A stretch of 64,000 bases of DNA. It comes from a bacterium. GTDB lineage: Bacteria; Bacteroidota; Ignavibacteria; Kapaibacteriales; UBA2268. Positions 57,280 through 64,000 of this stretch are shown in pieces. The translations under genes and the position numbers were made by a program. Under the pieces are notes generated by a model that made no database searches, had not been told where the DNA came from, and was given only the letters and a program-made list of their open reading frames with translations. The stretch is from NCBI GenBank assembly GCA_024711295.1, contig JANJTB010000028.1, positions 141,164 to 205,163 of the forward strand, read 5' to 3'. Position 1 is the stretch's first letter, and each line of letters opens with the position of its first letter.

Positions 57280-58457
57280 TTTTTGTATTATTCTTGTGCT
57301 GGTCAACCTCTTATTCGCTTTCTTATGACTCGCTGATAGCACAAATACTCCACAACAACAAGGATATCAAGGCATATTCACAGTATTTGGCAGGCGTTTC
57401 TATCGAAAGTAAATTCAACAATTTACCACCAGATCCACAGGTAAATTATGGTATTATGAGCGGATCGGGTTTTACAAGTGGTGGAAAGCATGAACTGATA
57501 GTTATGCAGCCATTTGAATTCCCTACTGTTTACTCTATTAAATCAGATATTGCCTCCGGTCAGAATCTTGTGAACAAATTCAAGCTAATGGAATATAAAA
57601 GAGACATTGCTCTGATTGCCGGCAACTTGATTGTAAATTATCTTTTTCAAAAGAAATTGATAGCTAATTACGAGCTGAGGATGTCTAATTATGAAAATAT
57701 TTTTAGAACTATTGAGCAAAGATTCAATAAATCAGAAATAAGCATACTCGAGTATAATAAATCAAAGTCCAGTTTAGCATTCATAAGGTCAAAGCTGAAT
57801 CTTGCAAATATTGAACTCGATTATATCAAATCTGCTATCATCAATCTGAATGGCGGCATTAATCCGGAGATTGACACAAATGATAATCCAATTGTAAAAT
57901 TAGATTCAGACAGAGATTCACTCATAAACGAACTTCAAAAACTTGATTTCAACAATCAACTATACGATAATGAAAAAGAGCTTTATGAAAATAAATTAAG
58001 TCTTACCAAAATAGGTTGGCTGCCAAACTTCTCACTTGGATACCGATTCGAAAGAGAGCCCGGAATTGATTTCTCAGGTGCTCAGATTAACTTCTCGATT
58101 CCGATTTTCGAAAATCAACACAAAACATCTAAGGCACAAAGTGATTTATCATATATCGAACTTAGACAGCAAGCTTACAAGACAAATTTCATTAATAACA
58201 AAAAAAGGTTGTTTGACAAATTGAAATTGCTCGAATCCAATATTTCGGTGCAGAAAGAAATAATAAACAACAATCAGTTTGAACTCCTGCAAAAAGCTCT
58301 GAACCTAAGCCAGATAAATCTGACTGAATTCTACTACGAAAATACTATCTATTACGACATCGAGGACTCAATTTTGCAAATCGAAAAAGAATTTCACCAA
58401 TGCTATAATGAGTTTATGATAGAGAACTTGTTATATAACATCAATAACAGAAAATAA
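57267..58457 (+). CDS. TolC-type outer-membrane factor of the RND system
   Basis: 396 residues, with a signal peptide (MYKLVFVLFLCWSTSYSLS). The body is mostly long helices typical of OEP/TolC proteins, with two repeated halves (YDSLIAQILHNNKDIKAYSQYL; KFKLMEYKRDIALIAGNLIVNYLFQKKLIANYELR; IGWLPNFSLGYRFEREPGIDF). It forms the exit duct of the tripartite pump. It overlaps the pump gene by 13 bp and ends 12 bp before the edge of the cassette array. Confidence 0.88.
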   Translation: MYKLVFVLFLCWSTSYSLSYDSLIAQILHNNKDIKAYSQYLAGVSIESKFNNLPPDPQVNYGIMSGSGFTSGGKHELIVMQPFEFPTVYSIKSDIASGQNLVNKFKLMEYKRDIALIAGNLIVNYLFQKKLIANYELRMSNYENIFRTIEQRFNKSEISILEYNKSKSSLAFIRSKLNLANIELDYIKSAIINLNGGINPEIDTNDNPIVKLDSDRDSLINELQKLDFNNQLYDNEKELYENKLSLTKIGWLPNFSLGYRFEREPGIDFSGAQINFSIPIFENQHKTSKAQSDLSYIELRQQAYKTNFINNKKRLFDKLKLLESNISVQKEIINNNQFELLQKALNLSQINLTEFYYENTIYYDIEDSILQIEKEFHQCYNEFMIENLLYNINNRK

Positions 58458-58468
58458 GGAGTCGTAAA

Positions 58469-58572
58469 GCTAATATTAGCCTTGAAGGCTATTACTAAGC
58501 TACTTCACAGTCAACCTGCACTGAACTTGAATAGAATCACATATCACGTGCATTTGTAAAACGTTTGTTAGC
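58469..58572. other. Degenerate attC-like site at the left edge of the array
   Basis: On the minus strand a core GCTAACAAACG, like the first half of a cassette site, lies 8 bases after the hydrolase stop. The opposite half is weak (GCTAAT at 58469, no long complementary arm). It may be a decayed site or the scar that marks the end of the array beside the TolC-type gene. Confidence 0.35.
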
Positions 58573-58580
58573 TTCGACTA

Positions 58581-59510
58581 TTATTTTGCCCATTGCTCAA
58601 TTTCATCAATAAATTGAGATTGCTGGTCAATAAAAACATTATGAGAACAATTGTCAATGTATTTTACTTTATTTTCCCCTAATATATTTTTTAGGTCTTT
58701 TACTTGGTCAGCAGAGTATAGTCCGTCATCCTTACCATATAAGCCGTAAATATTTATTCTGTTCTCTTTCAATTTTTTCAAGTTTGCTGTCAGGTTAATG
58801 GCAGTATATTTTTCATTTTTCCAAAAACCTTGTGGTGCTTGATAGTTCATTTGGGTTGCATATTTAGTCAAAATTGTATCTGATTTGAATTTTGAATAAA
58901 TGGTTTTCGCTTCCTCAGTAAGATTTTTAGGTGTGTAAAATCCATTTTGCATTGCGTGCATAAAGCTATAAGAGCTGTATTCAATAGAATTTTTGTCCAT
59001 ATTTTCAATCATATTAAGGTATTTTAGGTTATTGCTGTCGTTTTTTGTTTGATAAATAATTTTTGAAGTTGTTATTATAGTTTTAAATGTTTCCTGTAAT
59101 GATACAGGTGCTCCTACAAGGATTATGGATTGAATTTTATCGGGAAAATTTTCAGCAAATAACGTTGCAACTACACCACCAAAGCTATGTCCAATTAGCG
59201 TTGATTTCGTGAGCCCATATTTTTGATAAATAGTATTTAAGTCATCAAATGTTTCTTTAAAAGTATATTTTGCATTAGGGTCTTTACTGCGTCCTTCTCC
59301 ACGTCTATCGTACACGACAACAAAAAAACCTTTGTTGGCAAGTCGTTGTGCAGTAGTTGCTTCAAAATTCGCACAATTGTATCCTGGACCACCGTGAAGA
59401 TATATAATTGCTTTGTCTTTGGGATTACCAAAAGTTTTTGTATAAATATTTTCCCCATTAGCAACCATTGTTGCTACTATGAAAATTGCCAAAGTGATGA
59501 TTGTTTTCAT
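58581..59510 (-). CDS. Exported alpha/beta hydrolase (cassette gene)
   Basis: 309 residues with a signal peptide (MKTIITLAIFIVATMVANGEN). The fold is plain: oxyanion turn HGGPGYN, RRGEGRS, nucleophile elbow GHSFGG, acid in YGKDDGLYSADQV and His in CSHNVFIDQQ. It resembles proline-iminopeptidase/haloalkane-type hydrolases. The substrate is unknown. As a cassette gene it starts 46 bp after the cassette boundary at 59556 and is followed by a degenerate site, so it is the last cassette visible in transcription order. Confidence 0.88.
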   Translation of the reverse strand: MKTIITLAIFIVATMVANGENIYTKTFGNPKDKAIIYLHGGPGYNCANFEATTAQRLANKGFFVVVYDRRGEGRSKDPNAKYTFKETFDDLNTIYQKYGLTKSTLIGHSFGGVVATLFAENFPDKIQSIILVGAPVSLQETFKTIITTSKIIYQTKNDSNNLKYLNMIENMDKNSIEYSSYSFMHAMQNGFYTPKNLTEEAKTIYSKFKSDTILTKYATQMNYQAPQGFWKNEKYTAINLTANLKKLKENRINIYGLYGKDDGLYSADQVKDLKNILGENKVKYIDNCSHNVFIDQQSQFIDEIEQWAK

Positions 59511-59550
59511 TCTATTTTTTTTTAAAAGTTTGATTATTCAATTAATTTAT

Positions 59551-59685
59551 TCTAAACGTTTTCGGGCTTGTCGTAGTGGGGGATTTCGGAGCACAAAACT
59601 GTCAATACACCACAAAAGTTGATGCGAGGTAGAATGTTCAATTAACCACGTCACCCGCCATTGAGCCAAACGCCTGTTATGTGGC
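59551..59685. repeat. attC-like cassette recombination site S1
   Basis: 135 nt imperfect palindrome on the minus strand, starting GCCACATAACAGGCG and ending AAAACGTTTAGA. Inner arms are near-complementary with bulges (GGCTCAATGGCGGGTG against CCCCCACTACGACAAGCCC). The left core GCCACATAAC is complementary to the 5' end of its own cassette (TTATGTGGC), the sign of a cassette that inserted as a circle at G^TT. Confidence 0.7.
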
Positions 59686-59695
59686 GTTTTTGTTG

Positions 59696-60403
59696 TCATT
59701 TTCTATTGTATAAGTGAAGTCGTCCTGTCGGAAAATTCATTAAGCTCAAAACATTGTCATTAAGTCCCAAAATTTCAAAATACATTGTATCTGTCTGATT
59801 TGAAAGTATAATAAATTCAGTTTTTTCGATTTCCTTTACAAATTCAGGTAGTTTGTTAGTTAAGTTGATATTATAAATATCATCGTTACTCAAAATTTTA
59901 CCATCATATTCAAAAGTCCACGATTTATCTTTGATTTTTATAGTTGCTAAACTATCTTTTTCGTGAACCCAAGTTCCGGTCAATAGGTCTATGCTTGATT
60001 TTTTTGTTTGCTTTATTGCAAGCTCAAAACTGTCATATCGAAATACTCTTGCTTTTTCAGGTCTTTCAGGTGTTTTTCTTTCATATGTCTTAGGAATACC
60101 CTTGTCTGAATAGAATTGTCCCGTAAGTCGTAGATAATACTTAAAGTGTCCTTCAGCAAAATAGTCTTCGGGTATCTTTGTTTCTTTAGTAGCTGGTTCT
60201 ATGAAAATACAGTCTTCTGCACGTATTTCATAGTTAGTGTCACTCTCAAAATATTTTCTTTCTATAAAGTCTGCACAGTCACACGCCCAATTAACATATG
60301 AAACTTCAATTGTTTCTGTCAACCCTGAAATAGTCTTAGGTTGGTCATTACAACTTGTCAACCAAATGAGTGTAAAAATGTATATCAGTTTTAAAGGTTT
60401 CAT
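59696..60403 (-). CDS. Lipoprotein of unknown function (cassette gene)
   Basis: 235 residues with lipobox MKPLKLIYIFTLIWLTSC (Cys18). Contains CDCADFIERKYF near residue 42 and ends in a beta-rich domain (GTWVHEKDSLATIKIKDKSWTFEYDGKI to FEILGLNDNVLSLMNFPTG). No family recognised. Its start is 34 bp after the boundary at 60437 and its stop 11 bp before the site at 59551-59685. The short leader and single-gene layout are typical of integron cassettes. Confidence 0.7.
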   Translation of the reverse strand: MKPLKLIYIFTLIWLTSCNDQPKTISGLTETIEVSYVNWACDCADFIERKYFESDTNYEIRAEDCIFIEPATKETKIPEDYFAEGHFKYYLRLTGQFYSDKGIPKTYERKTPERPEKARVFRYDSFELAIKQTKKSSIDLLTGTWVHEKDSLATIKIKDKSWTFEYDGKILSNDDIYNINLTNKLPEFVKEIEKTEFIILSNQTDTMYFEILGLNDNVLSLMNFPTGRLHLYNRK

Positions 60404-60428
60404 TGTTTGTTAGAGGGTCTCATAAAAT

Positions 60429-60564
60429 GCCACATAACGGTGGCGGTATGAAGCGTTGGGGATTGCGGGCTTCGTTCCTATCCGCCGACACAAATGCCTA
60501 TGCGGGGCAAAACGCCTTATTTAAACACTTAAACCCCAATGCTTTATACACGATGTTATGGCGC
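60429..60564. repeat. attC-like cassette recombination site S2
   Basis: 136 nt palindromic site between cassettes. Outer ends on the minus strand are GCGCCATAAC and CGTTATGTGGC. Inner arms TATGAAGCGTTGGGG (60447-60461) and CCCCAATGCTTTATA (60534-60548) pair at 13 of 15 positions. The left core is complementary to its own cassette's 5' end TTATGGCGC. The upstream gene's stop codon TAA lies inside the core. Confidence 0.78.
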
Positions 60565-61230
60565 GTTATTATTCTTATCCCATAATTTTAACATTGCTGT
60601 CAAAACATTGTATTCTTCCGCAAATGCACCGTCTAATGTTCCAAACTTACTTTTAAATTCCTTGAAATATTGTCTTGCTTTATTGTCTCCCGAAATTGCT
60701 GCAATAAACAGTCTGTTTGCAATTATCATTTTATTGTCATCAATTCCAGCCTTTTCCGTCTCGTATGTTTTTAAAACAGTTTGAATTTCGGCTTGTGTGT
60801 ATTTTCTTATTTGTCTATTAACGACAAGTTTTCTAACAACTTTTTGACCAGTGAAATATATTTTTTCTGTTGTCCAAACAGTCTCTTGAAATTTGAAATT
60901 TTCGCCAGTCGGTAAATTCTGAAGTTGGTCAACAAGTAAAGTGTCCTTATTAGTTTTCAGTCTACAAGTCAAAACAGCACCCCAAAAATCAATAATTGTA
61001 TCTTGTCCACAAGCAGCCAAAACAAATTCGGAATAAGTTGTCGGTTTGCTCTTAGGATTCTTATAACCACATAAAACTATTGTCCTGCCGTTTGAAAAAT
61101 GAAAAGTCGTATCAGCTTTTGTCCCTGCAAACGGTGTCTTGGGACAGTCACAAACTACTTTTTTCTCCTGTCCAAAAGCAGTTGTAAAAACTAAAACTGC
61201 AAATATAAAAATCAATTTTATTCGTTTCAT
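60556..61230 (-). CDS. Exported Cys-containing protein of unknown function (cassette gene)
   Basis: 224 residues from ATG 61230; an upstream ATG would run through the site. A signal peptide (KRIKLIFIFAVLVFTTAFGQ) precedes CDCPKTPFAG and further Cys (CGYKNP, AACGQDT, LTCRL), which may form disulfides. The C-terminal half is helical (AEIQTVLKTYETEKAG, ARQYFKEFKSKFG). No family recognised. The stop codon is part of the site core, and the start is 35 bp from the cassette boundary. Confidence 0.7.
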   Translation of the reverse strand: MKRIKLIFIFAVLVFTTAFGQEKKVVCDCPKTPFAGTKADTTFHFSNGRTIVLCGYKNPKSKPTTYSEFVLAACGQDTIIDFWGAVLTCRLKTNKDTLLVDQLQNLPTGENFKFQETVWTTEKIYFTGQKVVRKLVVNRQIRKYTQAEIQTVLKTYETEKAGIDDNKMIIANRLFIAAISGDNKARQYFKEFKSKFGTLDGAFAEEYNVLTAMLKLWDKNNNAP

Positions 61231-61256
61231 AGTCTTGGTTAGCAGGGTTTTATAAT

Positions 61257-61394
61257 GCGCCATAACGGTTTACGTATTGGCGATGGTGGGGCATTTGAAA
61301 AACGTCAGCCCGTCATTTGCACTAATGCCCAATAGAATACCAAATGTTGAATTTACAACTGTCAGCCCCACTATTGCCAATACGATGTTGTGCG
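61257..61394. repeat. attC-like cassette recombination site S3
   Basis: 138 nt. Minus-strand ends are CGCACAAC and CCGTTATGGCGC. The inner arms CGTATTGGCGATGGTGGGGC (61273-61292) and GCCCCACTATTGCCAATACG (61365-61384) pair at 18 of 20 bases, so the single strand would form a long hairpin, as attC sites do. The left core is complementary to the 5' end of its own cassette (TTGTGCG). Confidence 0.82.
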
Positions 61395-61403
61395 ATTGTG
61401 CCT

Positions 61404-62573
61404 TCACAGTTCATTTACTAATTTTCGCAAATTCTCCATACTTGAATTATTTGAGATTTCATTAAAATTGTCAGTAGTAATCATACGGACTAGCACAATT
61501 TTATTTCTTGGAATAATTATTAAATATTGCCCTAAGTAACCACTTGCTGCGTAATTAACAATTTCACCTTTATTTGTTGTTTTGAGTTGAGAGTGTGGAA
61601 TACTTTGAAGTAATTTCCCAACCAATTTGAGCTCTGTAGGGGAATATATTTTAGTTGCTTGTTCTCTAACCTCATTCAAATCTTTATATTCTCCCTTCAA
61701 TTTTTTAACAAGTTGGAAAGTGCTATCGTCTGATTTACTCTTTATTGTTTCAAAAAAATCATCGTCAAAAGAATAGTATGTTTTCTCATAAGTTAGCCAC
61801 CATTCGTAACCGTAGTTTTTATTGGTCTTAGACGGTTTTAGCATATCTGCAATCCATTCTTTGCTGATTAATTGCTTTCCATTCCAATTTCCATCATTCA
61901 AAATCAATAACCCAATTTTTGCTAAATCTTCTGGGTAAATTTGTAAGCCAGCCATACCATAAGGGTTTCCTTTCTCATCTTTCCGCCAACTAAATTTCTT
62001 TATATTTAATTCACTAAAAAGATATTTGTCCAAAAACTTATCCATTTTGATTTTAGATGTTTCTTCAATAATCCCTGCAAGCAAATTGCTGGATTTATTG
62101 TTATAGGAGTAGCGAGTTCCTGGTATATCGTCTAATTCGGCACATAAAGCAAGTTGAATTACATCAGGTGCAATTTCAATTTCATCTCCAGCATTAGGAA
62201 CGTTTTGCAAACCTGAAGTATGTTCCAAAAGGTGTCTTATGGAAATGAGTTTTTTATTCCCTTGTTTCCATTCAGGGTAAATTGTGTAAACAGGTTGGTC
62301 TAAACTGTCAATAAATCCTTTGTCTAATAAAATTCCAATAGCCATAGCAACAACTGATTTAGTGGCAGACATTGCTTCTATCATCTGTACAGGTTTATCA
62401 AAATGATTTTTGTATATAAGTTTGCCGTCTTGATAAATAATCAGCGCATCGCTATTAGTCCTCTCACTTTGTTTTATGATGGAGTCTAAAACTATCTTAT
62501 TCAATTGTTGAGCCTTTATATTGCTGTTGAAGCAAAAAAATAGAACTCCTAAAAAATAAACTTTCATTTTCAT
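61404..62573 (-). CDS. Exported serine hydrolase, beta-lactamase family (cassette gene)
   Basis: 389 residues with a signal peptide (to about KAQQ). Class C beta-lactamase/EstB-like fold: SATK in AMSATKSVVAMAIG (nucleophile Ser), YSYNN (Tyr), and the later motif YGYEWWLTYEKT. GMAGLQIYPEDLAKIGLLILNDGNW is typical. Esters or peptides are likely substrates, and beta-lactam hydrolysis is not shown. Start is 44 bp after the cassette boundary at 62617, and the stop is 10 bp before the site at 61257-61394. Confidence 0.88.
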   Translation of the reverse strand: MKMKVYFLGVLFFCFNSNIKAQQLNKIVLDSIIKQSERTNSDALIIYQDGKLIYKNHFDKPVQMIEAMSATKSVVAMAIGILLDKGFIDSLDQPVYTIYPEWKQGNKKLISIRHLLEHTSGLQNVPNAGDEIEIAPDVIQLALCAELDDIPGTRYSYNNKSSNLLAGIIEETSKIKMDKFLDKYLFSELNIKKFSWRKDEKGNPYGMAGLQIYPEDLAKIGLLILNDGNWNGKQLISKEWIADMLKPSKTNKNYGYEWWLTYEKTYYSFDDDFFETIKSKSDDSTFQLVKKLKGEYKDLNEVREQATKIYSPTELKLVGKLLQSIPHSQLKTTNKGEIVNYAASGYLGQYLIIIPRNKIVLVRMITTDNFNEISNNSSMENLRKLVNEL

Positions 62574-62610
62574 ATTTTATGATAAGTTGAGTGGTTTTGT
62601 TTTTGCATAT

Positions 62611-62743
62611 CGCACAACGGTCGCGGCTTGGCGTAGTTGCGGATTAAATGTACTTAATTTTCAATTTAGCAACAAACTTCATTAAAAGCATTTTATTTTC
62701 GACTAAGCACAAGCCCCGCAATTACGCAAAACCGCTGTTGGGC
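62611..62743. repeat. attC-like cassette recombination site S4
   Basis: 133 nt. Minus-strand ends are GCCCAAC and CCGTTGTGCG. Inner arms GCGGCTTGGCGTAGTTGCGG (62623-62642) and CCCCGCAATTACGCAAAACC (from 62714) pair closely with few bulges. The left core is complementary to the 5' end of its own cassette (TTGGGC). Confidence 0.8.
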
Positions 62744-62810
62744 AAAGTATTTATTCTCGGCATATTTTTCCATTCTGAGAAATTTTTTGTCCGTCATTCA
62801 TCGTTAATGT

Positions 62811-63197
62811 CTAAACGTAGATTAGACAATTATCTATAATTTTAGTTTTTTTAACTACAATTCCATTATTATCATTTATCCATTTTTTTTCTGCGTCTAA
62901 TTCATATTTTGAATCATCATAAGTCAGTCTATATGTGCAGTCGTCGATCCATTCAATTATTTCGTAGTCAGGATTTCCATTTCCGACTCCATTTGTCCAC
63001 TCGGTCTGAGTATTCCCTTTTCGAATAACAATATATTTTTCGGTTTCAGCGTTATTTTCTTTATTCTCGATTTCGGTTTTAGATTCAATTTCTGTTGATG
63101 GAATATAAAAAGTTCCTTCCTTAAAATCAGAACAAGTCAATTCTTGAGCATTTGAAGTTAGTCCAATCAATAAAATTAAAGTTAGTATAATTTTCAT
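62811..63197 (-). CDS. Small exported protein (cassette gene)
   Basis: 128 residues with a signal peptide (MKIILTLILLIGLTSNAQ). Begins ELTCSDFKEGTFYIPS, then a Glu/Asn-rich stretch (ESKTEIENKENNAETE), and a beta-rich part ending in CTYRLTYDDS and DNCLIYV. It resembles small secreted C-SDFKxGxF proteins of Bacteroidota; function unknown. It is 5 bp after its upstream partner, and both belong to one two-gene cassette. Confidence 0.65.
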   Translation of the reverse strand: MKIILTLILLIGLTSNAQELTCSDFKEGTFYIPSTEIESKTEIENKENNAETEKYIVIRKGNTQTEWTNGVGNGNPDYEIIEWIDDCTYRLTYDDSKYELDAEKKWINDNNGIVVKKTKIIDNCLIYV

Positions 63198-63202
63198 TTC
63201 TT

Positions 63203-63532
63203 TTATATTTTGTCAAACTGATTTGTAAACCACCACATAAAATTCATAAAAAAATGACCAAAATTTAAAAATAATATTGCTAATAAAACGAAAGCTATAA
63301 AATCGAAAATTGTCCATTTCTTTTTTGATTTTTTTTTTCGGTCAACAATTATTTTAATGATTATAATCAGAGCGTGAATTAATATGCAAATAAACAAAAA
63401 GTAAATAAACAATATATCAGCACCACCCTTGTGATTAAACAAAAGTGAAGAGCAAAGTAGTAAATAGAGTAAAAAAAATAATAGTTGACGAATAGATGCA
63501 GTTTTTATTTGATATGTTGTAATTTTATTCAA
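63203..63532 (-). CDS. Small membrane protein (cassette gene)
   Basis: 109 residues from a TTG. Three hydrophobic segments (LLFFLLYLLLCSSLLF, FIYFLFICILIHALIIIIKII, FDFIAFVLLAILFLNFGHFF) around a basic linker RKKKSKKKW. No family recognised. First gene of the two-gene cassette, 58 bp after the boundary at 63590. Confidence 0.6.
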   Translation of the reverse strand: MNKITTYQIKTASIRQLLFFLLYLLLCSSLLFNHKGGADILFIYFLFICILIHALIIIIKIIVDRKKKSKKKWTIFDFIAFVLLAILFLNFGHFFMNFMWWFTNQFDKI

Positions 63533-63584
63533 ATTCGTTTATAGGTTAATTTCGTTTACTATTACAGTTGTTAATTTATATTTT

Positions 63585-63690
63585 GCCCAACTCCCGTATT
63601 CACGTAATTGCTATTATATCTGTCTTTTTATTCGTAATAAACAGCTAAATTTGCGGGATTTACGAATGTTTTCTTATAGTTTCGTATAAC
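63585..63690. repeat. attC-like cassette recombination site S5
   Basis: 106 nt. On the minus strand it starts around TATACGAAAC and ends GGAGTTGGGC. Inner arms (ATTCGTAAATCCCGC and GCAATTACGTGAAT) pair with bulges. It belongs to a cassette whose body lies to the right, partly outside the window. Its 3' bases TTGGGC start the two-gene cassette. Confidence 0.65.
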
Positions 63691-63738
63691 AACAAAAATA
63701 ATGCAATTTTACGCAATTACAAGCTCAAAATCACTTAT

Positions 63739-63930
63739 CTACGAATTCTCGATAAATGGATTTACAAAATTAGTGAATAATATCCTGACTGCAAAAAGAA
63801 AAGCTAAACTGATGCTCGCTTGCACTGATAATTTTGGATCCGGAAACAGCGAGTCCATGATATTCAAAAAATCACCTTGCTTCTGTGAACCAAGCAGGCA
63901 ATTCGGGCTTTTTGATTTTAGGTGCTTCAT
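63739..63930 (-). CDS. Possible cassette gene at the right edge
   Basis: 63 codons. AGGGG stands 10 bases before its ATG, and the frame ends about 50 bp before site S5, the expected place for a cassette gene. The reading (MKHLKSKSPNCLLGSQKQGDF, then a hydrophobic stretch) is unrecognised. A competing plus-strand frame (63701-63961) overlaps it. Doubtful. Confidence 0.25.
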   Translation of the reverse strand: MKHLKSKSPNCLLGSQKQGDFLNIMDSLFPDPKLSVQASISLAFLFAVRILFTNFVNPFIENS

Positions 63931-64000
63931 TTATTTTGTTCCCCTGGTTAAATTTTTGTAAAAATATATCATAATACATCACTCCGTCTTTGGATTTGTT

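Larger units (their letters stand above)
59557..63590 (-). mobile_element. Integron-type gene cassette array without visible integrase (CALIN)
   Basis: Four complete cassettes in a row, all on the minus strand: 62618-63590 (two small genes), 61266-62617 (serine hydrolase), 60438-61265 (Cys protein), 59557-60437 (lipoprotein). A fifth (hydrolase, 58581-59556) sits beyond a degenerate site. Boundaries fall at G^TT in each site. No integrase gene is in the window. Given the orientation it should lie to the right of 64000 on the plus strand, or be absent. Confidence 0.75.

Noticed and set aside
60403..60585. Plus-strand ORF in site S2
   Set aside because: It lies wholly in the palindromic cassette site and has no domain or ribosome site.
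1..64000. CRISPR arrays
   Set aside because: No regularly spaced identical direct repeats were seen. The only repeated architecture is the cassette sites, which differ in sequence.

Overview
The window is AT-rich bacterial chromosome from the Bacteroidota/Chlorobiota (FCB) side of the tree. The signs are Por/type IX secretion C-terminal sorting domains on several exported proteins (e.g. FPNPT, YPNPI), DUF5686 and TonB-dependent outer-membrane proteins, weak or absent Shine-Dalgarno sites at many starts, and a Chlorobi/Kapabacteria-like mix of housekeeping genes. The exact lineage is an inference.

Layout. 1-8.2 kb: tail of a sensor kinase, a minus-strand group (NUC1 nuclease, isochorismatase-type hydrolase, ComF, DoxX/MauE protein), then accA, a VTT membrane protein and uvrA. 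8.2-11.5 kb: a GC-richer segment that looks structured, a WD40 cargo protein and an exported-protein gene that is cut off against an antisense tRNA-Glu. 11.5-15 kb: pheS, rpmG and a C25-like T9SS protein. 15-20 kb: tryptophan catabolism (kynA-kynU), an aldehyde dehydrogenase and small genes. 20-23 kb: minus-strand tRNA-Cys-efp-accB-accC-gcvH. 23-33 kb: TPR lipoprotein, ddl, a PfkB sugar/nucleoside kinase, a CBM9-like protein, a DUF5686 barrel, and a TPR sensor kinase overlapping a yeast-FCY1-like cytosine deaminase. 33.1-33.5 kb: tmRNA. 34.8-44.8 kb: surface and exported proteins (repeat lipoprotein, subtilase, TonB receptor, serine hydrolase) and a peroxiredoxin. 45-47.3 kb: topA.

From 47.6 kb the window becomes accessory. 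There is an arsenic operon (arsR, COG0701 permease, disulfide protein, ArsF-like protein, ACR3 pump, arsenate-reductase-type phosphatase), followed by a heavy-metal RND efflux operon (His-rich protein, His-rich adaptor, CzcA/CusA-type pump, TolC-type channel).

The most interesting region is 58.5-63.7 kb. It is an integron-type gene cassette array with no integrase in view (a CALIN). Six genes, all on the minus strand, are separated by 106-138 nt imperfect palindromes at 59551, 60429, 61257, 62611 and 63585, with a degenerate edge near 58469. The outer end of each site is complementary to the start of the next cassette's own site, exactly as expected for circular cassettes inserted at G^TT. 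All six cassette products carry signal peptides, lipoboxes or membrane segments. The array probably continues past the right edge of the window.
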